Origin: Schizochytrium sp. CCTCC M209059 | Lineage: Eukaryota > Sar > Bigyra > Thraustochytrida > Thraustochytriidae | NCBI GenBank assembly: GCA_000818945.1 | Contig: KN805378.1 | Location: 329,523 to 393,522, forward strand | DNA: 64,000 bases | Direction of reading: 5' to 3' | Part shown: positions 19,842 to 28,819 of the stretch, in pieces | Layout of the letters: every line of letters begins with the position of its first letter | Position numbering within the stretch: position 1 is the stretch's first letter | Notes under the pieces: generated by a model | What the model was told of the DNA's origin: nothing | The model's input: the letters and a program-made list of their open reading frames with translations, nothing else | Database searches by the model: none | Position numbers and translations under genes: made by a program

Positions 19842-19954
19842 GGGGGGGGGGGGGGGGGGGNNNNNNNNNNNNNNNNNNNNNNNNNNNNNNNNNNNNNNNN
19901 NNNNNNNNNNNNNNNNNNNNNNNNNNNNNNNNNNNNNNNNNNNNNNGGGGGGGG
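19842..19954. other. Assembly gap (86 N) inside a poly-G run
   Basis: G runs at 19842-19860 and 19947-19954 bracket N at 19861-19946. The gap probably reflects a G homopolymer or quadruplex-prone tract that could not be sequenced through. Frames crossing it are meaningless. Confidence 0.97.
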
Positions 19955-19964
19955 TTGACTGTTC

Positions 19965-20002
<38 letters not shown>

Positions 20003-20003
20003 G
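19965..20003. repeat. (TCTG)n microsatellite
   Basis: Nine to ten tandem TCTG units immediately right of the gap. The remainder of 19810-20255 shows no coding potential. Confidence 0.93.
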
Positions 20004-20255
20004 TGGCCATCCATCGATCGGTAAAGCATTATGTGGTGTGTTGTAGTCTAGATAATTCATGTTTTTATGTGTTCATATGTTGCAGCGTCTTCCAGCGAGG
20101 TTCGGGTCTTCACGAAGCGTGCAGAGCGAGCGCCCTTTTCTTTTTACTTACTGATGATGATGAGTCGTACAGTATTTGAGGTAAAATTCTTTCGGCAAGG
20201 AGTTCCTGCTTGACCGTGGGGCGCGCAAAAGGAAAAGCAGTGGAGTGTAATGTGC

Positions 20256-21080
20256 TCACGAGTATTCGTTGACAATCTTTGTCCACGGGATAAAGAGTGT
20301 CTTGGAGAGCCTGTTCATCTTCCAGTTATTTTGCATAATGACTTTGTCGTGCGCGGACTCGGGGCCGTCGCGAATAGGTTGCAGTATGTAGTCAGAGTTC
20401 ATTTGCGTGCGCAAGGCCTCGCGGACGTCTTCGAGACCTGGGGACACAAAGACAATCCGCGTGCCGTCGGGAAGGACCTCGTCAAAGTGGGGCGCTTTAG
20501 ATTCCACGACCTCGGGAACGCAGAGGCGCTCAGAGTGCAGCGCCTCGCGGAACTGCGAGAGGTGGCCGCTCTCCCAGATGAACTTTGCGAGACGGTCGAG
20601 GTCGGCGTATACCTCTCGATGGTGGTCCTCGAGCGCGACGACCTCTTGCGCGCGCAGCGAGAAAAGGAGGAAAAGCTCGACCCAGTTTCGCGGGTTCCGT
20701 CGCACCGTCCTCGTCACGCTGTCAAAGACGAGGCGAATGCAGGCGTCGTTCTGCGCCTGGTAGCGGAGGTCTGCCTCGCTCGCCTTGACGCCCATGGCCG
20801 CGCAGCGGTCCAGGAAGAGCTCCGTGTGCGACGCGAAGGCGAAGACCTCATCCTTGGGGAAGTTCTCGCGCTCGGTTTCCAGCGCCAGGGGGTTCGCGGA
20901 CCGGCGTCGTCGCCGTTCCGCCTTGGGCACGTCTGGAGGCGTGAAGGCCGCCGCTGCAGCGACTGCGGCGGCCGTGGGCTGAGGGCTGCTGCGCGGGACT
21001 GGGCTTCGAGGTGGTATCTGCCGCGGCTGAGGCGCTGCTCGCGTTTCGGATGGCCGAGCTGCGGCTTCGCCTCGACCCAT
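20256..21080 (-). CDS. Unknown protein
   Basis: 274 aa from ATG 21080. Residues 1-55 are Ala/Pro/Arg-rich and probably disordered, with a basic cluster ERRRRRS (about 55-61). Residues 65-274 look globular and mixed alpha/beta: EVFAFASHTELFLDRC, RNWVELFLLFSLRAQEVV, DRLAKFIWESGHLSQFREAL, TRIVFVSPGLEDVREAL. I do not recognise the family. It is head to head with the M23-PA gene across a 2-kb GC-rich region. Confidence 0.7.
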   Translation of the reverse strand: MGRGEAAARPSETRAAPQPRQIPPRSPVPRSSPQPTAAAVAAAAAFTPPDVPKAERRRRRSANPLALETERENFPKDEVFAFASHTELFLDRCAAMGVKASEADLRYQAQNDACIRLVFDSVTRTVRRNPRNWVELFLLFSLRAQEVVALEDHHREVYADLDRLAKFIWESGHLSQFREALHSERLCVPEVVESKAPHFDEVLPDGTRIVFVSPGLEDVREALRTQMNSDYILQPIRDGPESAHDKVIMQNNWKMNRLSKTLFIPWTKIVNEYS

Positions 21081-23143
21081 CCCGCCTGGCCCTGCGCGCG
21101 GCCCGGCCCCGCGTCCGACTGCGCCGCGCCCATGCGTCCTCCGCGCCGCCCTCGTCCGCCTCGCGAGCGCTCAAGAACGCGAAGGAGAAGGAAGACGCAG
21201 CCGCCGAGCAACAAGAAGGCGGCGACGAAGCGAGCTTCGCGCGCGCGGATCGCTTTCCCAAGCAAGCCCTGCAAGCAGAGGCAAGCGAGCGCGCGAGCAA
21301 TCGCGCCGCGGATCGCTCGCTCAAGCGGCCGCCCGCCGCCGCCGCGCTCGCCGCCGCGCTCGCCGCCGGTCTCCCCTCCGCGCCTCCTCCCGCGCCGCGC
21401 CGCCGCTCCTCCGCCGCCGGCCTCGCGCGATTCGGGTCTGCTCGCTCGCGCGTCCGCCTGCCTGCCTGCCTGCCTCCGTCTCCTCTCCTCTCATTTATTC
21501 CCTCTCGTTTCCTCGCATCGCATCGCATCGCATCTCCTCGACGAGGCGAGGAGGCGGGGCGGGGCGGGGGGCCGCGGCACGTGGCCAGCTCCTCGCGGCG
21601 GATCTTCTCCTGGCGCGGCGCCTGCCCGGCGGCGAGCGCGCGTGTGGCCGCGGCACGTGGCCAGCCTCCTCGCGGCCGCTCTTCTCCTGCCGGGCGCGGC
21701 GAGCGGAGGCGCGGCGCGGCGGCGAGGCGAGGGCGGGGATCGAGGGCGACGCCCGGCGAGGGAGAATGAGGGCACGTGGCCCACGCCGCAGAAAGAGGGA
21801 GGAGAGGGGAAGAGAAGAGCGGACGCTCCGGGGAGGGAGGCGGGGCCGGAGTCTGGCTGGGCGGGCGGGCGCGAGAGGCGAGAGGCGAGAGGCGAGAGCA
21901 GAGGCGGCGAAGACCGGCCAGCGCGCGGCGCGAGCTGCGCCCAAGGTGCTCACGCACTCACTCGCTCGCTCACAGTCACTCATTCGCTCTAACGACGTGT
22001 GCACTTTTCGGAGCTAACAGAACCAACCCGGGAAAGCATGTGTATCATAACATAGTCAAGAGCACAACGATCTGACGAACTGCCCATTCGCACATTCAAG
22101 AAGAGCACTCGAGCAGACAGACGGACGGACGACGACCGTCCGCAAGAGCAGTCCCGGACGAGCGACCGACGATGGACCATGAGCACGAAGGCAGGGGAGG
22201 GTGCGATTGTGGCTCTTTACTCGTGTTGGTTGATGACGTCACGTCACCGTCGATTGATCCGTCGAGAGCTCGATCGTCGAGAGCTCGAGCCCATCAAGCA
22301 CGCCCGCTCAAGAGAAACGAGTTGGAACTCGCCGGCCGAGAGGCGTGAGCGGCCGCGAGAGGCATCACAGTCGAGCTTGCCGAGCTGCAGCCGCCGTTCG
22401 TGCCCTGCAATAATCGGCGACCACTACTGCCATCGCTGCTGCTGCTGATGATGATGATGTTGCTGCTGCTGCGTTCGAAGACTCTTTGTCGATGCGGCCA
22501 CGGCTTGTGTCGCTTGCCTCTGGCTCGTCGCTGGCTGTGCGCGCCCTTCGCTCGTCTCCAAGTCGACGCTGCCGCAACGCCACACAAACGCCTCGCGGTC
22601 TGGTATTAGCCGCAATCCTGCGCCGCGCCGCGCGCGCACCAGACCCGGCGACATTCGCGCCGAGCGCGGAGAGCGAGCACGTGCCGGGCGCGCTCAGCGG
22701 CAATCAGCAACTGATTGTGCAGCCACAGATGCCGATCGAAGCGCGGGGCTCGCGGGGGACGCGGCGCGGCCAGGAGACGGCAAAGTTTATGGAGTAACCC
22801 GACGCCCCTGAAGGGACGGACTTGACAGCGAGAGCGAGAAACAGGGCACGCCTGGGCGGTCCTCGCCTGCGACGACAGCATGGCGGTCTGCGACACGTGC
22901 GGGTGCACGAGGTACGTGAGAGAGCGCGTGCGCGCGCGCGCAGCGCAAGCGCGCGCGCAAGGCAGAGGGGAGATAGCAGGGCAACAGGGAAAAAATGGGG
23001 GCTCGACAGACTGACGGATTGATTGGCCGGCAATTCTCGGCTTGCGGCGACCCAGTCTGGGGGACGACTTCCCGTACGCCAAACCGTGGCGAGACAGGAC
23101 CGTATCAGCCGCGACGTGTTGCTCCCCAATCAGCAAAAACGCC
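21081..23143. promoter_or_regulatory. CpG-rich divergent region with G-box motifs
   Basis: Two kilobases, extremely GC-rich from about 21080 to 21950. CACGTG palindromes occur at 21578-21583, 21654-21659 and 21773-21778; the first two lie in diverged copies of a roughly 76-bp unit (GCCGCGGCACGTGGCCAG is shared). A CTG/ATG triplet stretch lies at about 22438-22471. Long open frames here are products of GC bias. The in-frame region just before the M23-PA ATG is open back to a stop at 23012-23014. Confidence 0.5.
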
Positions 23144-24238
23144 ATGCGCATGCAAGAAGAAAAAGTCATTTGTGTTCAGGGTAACCATGAGGACTTCTCG
23201 CATAATGAAACCCTGGCACACGCCTATGACTTTGACATACCGGTTGGCACGGACGTCTTGGCAGCTCGAGAAGGTGTTGTTGTCGACGCGGCCTCATTCT
23301 TTCGACGCGGAGGACTTCAGCCAAAGTATAAATCCCGAGCCAACTTTGTCGTCGTTCGCCACGACGACGGTACGTATGGTCGCTACTTTCACTTACAAGC
23401 ACGCAGCATCATCGTTGAGAAGGGCCAGCATGTTGCTCTAGGCGACATCCTGGCCAAGTCGGGCGCAACGGGCTATGTCGGTGGACCACATCTTCACTTT
23501 GACGTAACCGATTTGTACATAAAGGAAACCTCGCGACTGTGCTGTTTCTTACGCCATGATTCCTCACGCGCGCTTGCACATCGTCTCGTGCATCGCTGCG
23601 AATCAGCGTACGTCGCGTCGCCATCGCCACGTCAGAATGATACAGTAACAACGACAAATGACAGCGAGGCAAAGAATGACGAGGATTCCGAGTCTGCGCA
23701 AAATCAGACAACCATAGAAATCGAGTCCGGATTTGCCACCTTTAGCGTTGACATGGCCGTGGGCGACCGCATTTGTGGGTCTTGCGTTTTTGCTGATCCG
23801 CCAACGGTGCCAGTAGGGCGCCAATTGCGAAACGCGCAGGACATTGCCGGCAAGATTGCCTGTTGCAGGCGTGGGGGCGATTCAACTTTTATTGAAAAAG
23901 CTGCCGCGCTCGAAGCTGCTGGTGCTCTTGCAGTTGTAATTATTGATTCTGACAAAAGCATGCGCAGCGTACTTCGTCTCATCGGCGCCACGCAATCCGT
24001 CCAGACTTCGTGCGCGGTTCCTGTCGTGCTGGTCAGTTTCCAAGCGGGGGCGTTAATTGAACGAGCACTGCGCGAATCACTTAGAAGCGATGCCGCACTA
24101 GACCTAGAGCTCGCACGCCACGAGCATTTTGCTTCTTCAGAGCGGAAAAAAGCTCAGAATCCATCTCTACCATTTGTCAAGCCCATGACCCAGCCCATTC
24201 GCTTTGGCACTGACGTCTTTCTTTCGAAGGTCTCATGA
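23144..24238 (+). CDS. M23 (LytM-type) metallopeptidase-like protein with PA domain
   Basis: 364 aa from the first in-frame ATG (23144); a second ATG follows at 23150. Residues 12-125 match peptidase M23: FSHNETLAHAYDFDIPVGT (candidate zinc ligands H20 and D29), GRYFHL (H83) and GGPHLHFDV (H116, H118), so the catalytic set looks intact. M23 enzymes are mainly bacterial and phage peptidoglycan endopeptidases. Residues about 215-310 resemble a protease-associated (PA) domain: CVFADPP, then DIAGKIACCRRGGDSTFIEKA and GALAVVIIDSD. A polar Asn/Asp/Glu linker joins them. No signal peptide is visible at this start, unexpected for a secreted lysin or a PA protein, so a 5' exon may be missing. Bacterial origin is plausible but not shown. 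Confidence 0.82.
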   Translation: MRMQEEKVICVQGNHEDFSHNETLAHAYDFDIPVGTDVLAAREGVVVDAASFFRRGGLQPKYKSRANFVVVRHDDGTYGRYFHLQARSIIVEKGQHVALGDILAKSGATGYVGGPHLHFDVTDLYIKETSRLCCFLRHDSSRALAHRLVHRCESAYVASPSPRQNDTVTTTNDSEAKNDEDSESAQNQTTIEIESGFATFSVDMAVGDRICGSCVFADPPTVPVGRQLRNAQDIAGKIACCRRGGDSTFIEKAAALEAAGALAVVIIDSDKSMRSVLRLIGATQSVQTSCAVPVVLVSFQAGALIERALRESLRSDAALDLELARHEHFASSERKKAQNPSLPFVKPMTQPIRFGTDVFLSKVS

Positions 24239-24455
24239 TAATAAGATAGCGTAAGCGAAGAAAAAGAAAATCTAAAACAAACCGCACTTTGCTTTCAAAA
24301 ACCCAACTCTACCAGACGCCAGTCGATTAGCTTTGGCGCCAAGTTTGTTTGTTTTTTTCTGGAGATCCGTCCAGCATTGGAAAGATAAATCTTTCAATTA
24401 CTTCTCGCTGCACTACTCCAACAACCATGCAAAAGGCAAAAGAAAGGAAAAAGGT

Positions 24456-27400
24456 TTATTTAAAGCCAGGGACAAAGTTAGGATGCACGACGAGCATACG
24501 CTTTTCGTCGGGAAAGAGATCGTCATCGGCGTCTGCCTCATCATGTGACGTATCGTTCTCCGGGTCTGCACCTGCTGCATCGTCAGCATCAACGTCGACC
24601 TGCATGAGAATATTATCCTTTTCAATGAGGCGCCGGATTATCTGGTTAATGAGACGGCGCTCTGTAACGAGCTGCTCCTCTGAAGTAATGTCGTTTCGCT
24701 GCATGAGGTAGAAACGGACAACCTCGCGCTGACGCACCGCCACGACCTGCGCCTTGGACGCACGTGCAGCGTCTTCCTTGTTTCGTAAAAAGGTTGCGAG
24801 CATGTTTGCAATGCGCATGTACTCTTCGTACGTCATCCGACGGCTCGCCCGCGTCGAAGATGCCTTGTGCCGCATGCGCTTGCGTGGTTTACGCGATGCA
24901 CGCTTCCCGTTCCCATCGTTGTCCTCGTCGTCACCGCTCGATGCATTGTCGTCGTTGTCGTCGATATCGTTATCACTTTCGCTATCGTTGTCGCCGCCCA
25001 GGCCGTTGTTGCGACGTCGACGGCTGCCGGCGCTGCTCCTCGATGGATGACTTGCGCCCTCTCCCAGGTCCTCCGTGTCGCTATCTTCAGTATGCTGAAA
25101 GGCTTCGGCAGCATGCACAACTGCACTTCCGGGCTGAGCTTCTGCACCCGGGTCATCGAAGCGAACGTCGGCAGAGTCTACATGGACGATGCTTGTCCGT
25201 AACAAGTGATACGCCCAGTCGACGTAGCGCGGACGCACGCATTCATCAAGGTGTAGTCTGGCAAGGGCCTCGGCAAGGCGAATGAGAGCCTCGAGCTGGC
25301 GCACTGTGATGCGGTAGGCGCTTCGGTTCTGGCCCGCCGAGTCGCCCTGACGCAACTTACGGTAGCACTCGACAAGTTTTGGCTGGACGTCGGGCGGGAT
25401 GATGGGGTCAATCGTCCGCGCAAAGCGAATGTACATTTGCAATTGCGTCTTGGAAAAGACGTGTTCATGCTGGCGCTCCATTTGCGAGACTTCGTGATCA
25501 TGAGAATCCGGGTCTTGCTGCAATAGCCTCGCCGTGGCTTCGAGCGTCTCTTCGCGCTCGTCCATGTCCTCCGGATCGCGATCTGCCAACAGTCTATGGA
25601 TCCGGCGTTGGTGGACGCGGATGATGTGCTCTGCAATGATGCGGTCCTGGGCCTCGTCGCATTCGTCGAGAACAACAAAAAACATGTCAAAGCGACTCAT
25701 GATGGGCGCCGACAGCTGAACGTTGGCGCGTAGGGTCTTGGAGCGGTCGTAACGACCGTGGATCGGGTTGGCGGCGGCGAGGATGGACGTGCGCGCGTTG
25801 AGTGTGGCCTGAATACCGGCCTTGGTAATGGAGATGGTCTGCTGCTCCATGGCCTCGTGAATCGCCACTTGGTCCACATCGTCCATTTTGTCAAACTCAT
25901 CAATGCAGCAAATGCCGTTGTCGGCAAGCATCAGCGCGCCGGCCTCCACACAGTACTCCCCAGTTTCCGGGTCCTTGACAACGCTGGCCGTGAGACCTGC
26001 TGCGGAAGAGGCCTTACCGGAAGTATAAATGGCGCGAGGGAGAAAAGAGCACACGTATTTGAGAAACTGCGACTTGGCCGTAGAAGGGTCGCCAACAATG
26101 CAAACGTTGATATCGCCGCGTAGTTTGATGCCCTCAGGCGTCCGTTTGTGCACGCCACCAAAGAGCATGAGGAGGATGCCAAGCTTGATGTCCTCATGCC
26201 CAAAGACTGCGGGCGCAATACTGCGTCGCATCTTGGCCAAGAGATTTGGTTGCTGTGCCATCCGCCCAAGCTCGGCAATGTCCTCCTCGTTGAACTGCCG
26301 CCGTACAGACTCAGCTGTCTCCTCTTCGAGACCGTCTGAATTATAAGCCTGCTGCTGCTGCGTCATCCGCAGGAGATGCTGCTCCATGGTCATGGCTTCT
26401 GCCCCGTTTGCAAGGCCCGTACCTGGATCGAAGCGGGCTCCGACCGAGTGCACGGAGCACGCCACAAAGGCTAGGCGATATGACATTTCCCGCACACCGA
26501 GCTGCTTGAGACCCGTGACGCCCTCGGACTCATTGCGCTGATTTGCGCCCCGTGCCTTGACAAGCCCAGTGCTCTCGCCAGGAGACTTGAGTCGCGAAAC
26601 ATCGGGAATGGCAATGAGCATCCCCGTGAAAATGCACTTGTCACCGGGTTTCGCCCGTTCCACAGCCTCGTGGCGTAGGATGATTTCTACAGAGCGCGGC
26701 ATACTTCCGGCGGGAACCTCGTTAGAGTTTTCCTGGACGCGGAGCTTTTGCCAGTCAACAAACTTGCTCAAGTTCGCTTGCAGCTTCCAGTTCTTTCGGT
26801 TTTTGCATTCTGCATTGGTGCATGCAAGCGGTGTGGTAAGCTTGAAATGCTGCTCGACACCTTCGATCCGCCGCGAGCATTCAAGGCAGTCAAAGGTTCC
26901 AAACATGAGCTCCGGTCGCACCTCCGAGGACCGGGTGACTGTGCCCGAGATGGAGCAGAGCTCTCCGATGCGACCAGTACGCAAATTACGGATGCGCTCT
27001 ACGGAGGGGAGGTCATAAAAGGCCACAAAGTATTCTTGCTTTTGTCTTTCGTCGTCTTGGGCTGGCTCCTCAGCGTTGCCAGGGTTGCCGTTCGCGTTCT
27101 CATTCCCGTCCGTGTTGTTGTTCGTCGACAGAACCGCGGCCGCAAAGACCTGAAGAGCCTGGTTCAAAAAGGGGCTAAATTGGTAATACGCCGTAAGAAT
27201 TGCCTCAGCGAGAACGGCATCCTTCATTAAGAGGTGCGAAAAGTCCACGTGTAGCGTGGTGTGCTCGTTCTTGTGCATCTCGAGTACCTGTTGGCGATAC
27301 AAGCGCAAGCGCCGCATGCGTCGTTGCATGCGATGTTGTCGCTGCGCAGGCGTCAAGTATTCGTCGTCTTCATCGTCCTCCTCTTCGCCATTGTCGAGAT

Positions 27401-27590
27401 CGTCATCGTCGAGATCGTCGTCGTCGTCATCGTCATTGAGGCCCTCGCCGCTTGTACCGCGCGCGAGGTCACGCATGCTAAAGGTTTTGAGAAAGTGAAG
27501 AAAACGCTTTCGGACTTCGATACCTGTTTCGTCTTGCACCATCTGCGTGCCCTGCACGACATCGTTCATCCCGTACGGGTCGGCCGCCAT
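24456..27590 (-). CDS. MCM6: DNA replication licensing helicase subunit MCM6
   Basis: 1044 aa from ATG 27590 (GCCGCCATGG complement). It is one of six subunits of the MCM2-7 replicative helicase. It has an MCM N-terminal domain with a C4 zinc finger (C235, C238, C257, C262), Walker A GDPSTAKSQ (500-508), Walker B CCIDEFDKM (561-569) and an SRFD arginine finger. Strings such as RGDINVCIVGDPSTAKSQFL, EQQTISITKAGIQATLNART and SAPIMSRFDMFFVVLDEC are MCM6-type rather than other MCMs. A winged-helix C-terminus (YEEYMRIANMLATFLRNKED) is kept. It exceeds the usual ~820 aa because of an acidic N-terminal tract (52-77), an Asn-rich insert (157-175), and a long Ser/Asp/Asn and basic insert between AAA+ and the winged helix. 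Confidence 0.96.
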   Translation of the reverse strand: MAADPYGMNDVVQGTQMVQDETGIEVRKRFLHFLKTFSMRDLARGTSGEGLNDDDDDDDLDDDDLDNGEEEDDEDDEYLTPAQRQHRMQRRMRRLRLYRQQVLEMHKNEHTTLHVDFSHLLMKDAVLAEAILTAYYQFSPFLNQALQVFAAAVLSTNNNTDGNENANGNPGNAEEPAQDDERQKQEYFVAFYDLPSVERIRNLRTGRIGELCSISGTVTRSSEVRPELMFGTFDCLECSRRIEGVEQHFKLTTPLACTNAECKNRKNWKLQANLSKFVDWQKLRVQENSNEVPAGSMPRSVEIILRHEAVERAKPGDKCIFTGMLIAIPDVSRLKSPGESTGLVKARGANQRNESEGVTGLKQLGVREMSYRLAFVACSVHSVGARFDPGTGLANGAEAMTMEQHLLRMTQQQQAYNSDGLEEETAESVRRQFNEEDIAELGRMAQQPNLLAKMRRSIAPAVFGHEDIKLGILLMLFGGVHKRTPEGIKLRGDINVCIVGDPSTAKSQFLKYVCSFLPRAIYTSGKASSAAGLTASVVKDPETGEYCVEAGALMLADNGICCIDEFDKMDDVDQVAIHEAMEQQTISITKAGIQATLNARTSILAAANPIHGRYDRSKTLRANVQLSAPIMSRFDMFFVVLDECDEAQDRIIAEHIIRVHQRRIHRLLADRDPEDMDEREETLEATARLLQQDPDSHDHEVSQMERQHEHVFSKTQLQMYIRFARTIDPIIPPDVQPKLVECYRKLRQGDSAGQNRSAYRITVRQLEALIRLAEALARLHLDECVRPRYVDWAYHLLRTSIVHVDSADVRFDDPGAEAQPGSAVVHAAEAFQHTEDSDTEDLGEGASHPSRSSAGSRRRRNNGLGGDNDSESDNDIDDNDDNASSGDDEDNDGNGKRASRKPRKRMRHKASSTRASRRMTYEEYMRIANMLATFLRNKEDAARASKAQVVAVRQREVVRFYLMQRNDITSEEQLVTERRLINQIIRRLIEKDNILMQVDVDADDAAGADPENDTSHDEADADDDLFPDEKRMLVVHPNFVPGFK

Positions 27591-28180
27591 CTTGCTTGGG
27601 GTTGCTATTGGACTCCCAACCGCCGCCTAATGCGCACGTGAGCCTTGGCCGACGGAGATCAGCAAGATCTGATACAGAACACAACCGCGAGGTCGGGGCG
27701 AGCGGAGTCGAGCGGGGCGGCTGGAGCCGAGCGAAGGACGTGCAGCTCCCGAGGCGAAGCGCGCACGCTCGCGCGCAAAGAACGGCGCTTTCTTGCTTTG
27801 TTTGGCACATCGACAGCCAACCTAACCACCTGATAGGAACGCGGGGAACGATAATCGAGCGCCGGGCAAGACAATTAAAAAAAAACGAAAAAAAACAGTG
27901 TAGGCCTAGTACGTACGTACGTAAGTGAGCAAGCCAGCAACCAAAGAAGCAGCCAAGCAAGTAAGCAAGTAGGTAAGCGACTAAGCAAGGAATCAATTAT
28001 CAAAAGAATGAGGTGCAAACCATTACGTTTGCATTCACAGTGAAAGTTCTTCGTGTTTTTTTTTTTAAAGTAACGCAATAACAACAAAAAGATCAAAAAC
28101 ACATTAATAATAATAACTTGACAGTGAAGGTATAGATGGAACGAAATTTCTGGGCCACCCCCGGAGCTAGGTCGCGCGGT
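27591..28180. promoter_or_regulatory. MCM6 upstream region and MOB 3' flank
   Basis: 590 bases. TAGGCCTAGTACGTACGTACGT sits at about 27901-27922, followed by loose AAGC/AAGT words (27930-27990) and a poly-T tract near 28054-28064. The first twelve bases of that motif recur at 39525 upstream of Maf. No gene evident. Confidence 0.45.
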
Positions 28181-28819
28181 CTAAGGAGCGGTCTCCTCGT
28201 ACTGCTTTCGATAACGCTCAAAAACGCTGCGTGCGGCCAGAATCTCTTGCTCGTCGGGAGCCAGGTTGTGCTCTAACATGAAAAAGACAAAGTGCTTGAA
28301 GCAGGTATTCATGTGCGCCGCTCCTCCCATAATCTCAATGGCCTCGAAATGCTGATGGAAAAGGATGGCAAAGATGCGAAACATCAGTTTAAACATCTTC
28401 CGGACATACACATCGACAAACTCATCGGGGAACTCTTGCTCCATGTCGACAGGAAAAATCTCCTCGTTGTCGATGGTGTCTTCCATCCACGTAAAGGCGT
28501 ATTCGACGTACTCGGGCGATGACAAGCGAAGCGTCTTTCCTTCCCCAACAGGCCAACGATACTCAACGTTGGGAGGAAATCCCTCGCCGGGCCTGATAAA
28601 CCGTTCCGCATCATCTACAACGTAGCCGTAGAGGAAGGAGAGCTCGTTGTAAAAGTCAACTGCGTTGGCTGCAATCCATTCAATCACATCTTCATTTGCA
28701 GGAGTTTGGACTGCGCGCCGGAGATAACCCTTTCCGAACGTGCGACGAGTGAGATTTGACAATGTCGGTCGCCCATTCTCCCGTGACTTCAAGGGTCTGT
28801 ACGGTTCTTTCTCGATCAT
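28181..28819 (-). CDS. MOB-family protein lacking most zinc ligands
   Basis: 212 aa from ATG 28819. MOB proteins are coactivators of NDR/LATS kinases in Hippo, mitotic exit and cytokinesis pathways. Family features: YRWPVGEGKTLRLSSPEYVEYAFTWMEDTIDNEEIFPV aligns with the MOB1 YEYHW...APKYIDYLMTWVQD...LFP region, and FHQHFE plus AHMNTCFKHFVFF with HQHFD...AHLNTSFKHFIFF. In MOB1 zinc is held by two Cys and two His. By eye, the Cys pair region reads LYGYVVDD here, and the first His is Ile (FAILFHQHF against YAHIYHQHF), so probably only one ligand remains. Length is normal (about 210-220 aa). Confidence 0.88.
   Translation of the reverse strand: MIEKEPYRPLKSRENGRPTLSNLTRRTFGKGYLRRAVQTPANEDVIEWIAANAVDFYNELSFLYGYVVDDAERFIRPGEGFPPNVEYRWPVGEGKTLRLSSPEYVEYAFTWMEDTIDNEEIFPVDMEQEFPDEFVDVYVRKMFKLMFRIFAILFHQHFEAIEIMGGAAHMNTCFKHFVFFMLEHNLAPDEQEILAARSVFERYRKQYEETAP

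Noticed and set aside
20250..21992. 580-codon plus-strand open frame
   Set aside because: Arg/Pro/Ala-rich translation of a CpG-rich tract and of the antisense of the 274-residue gene; no ATG in good context and no domain.
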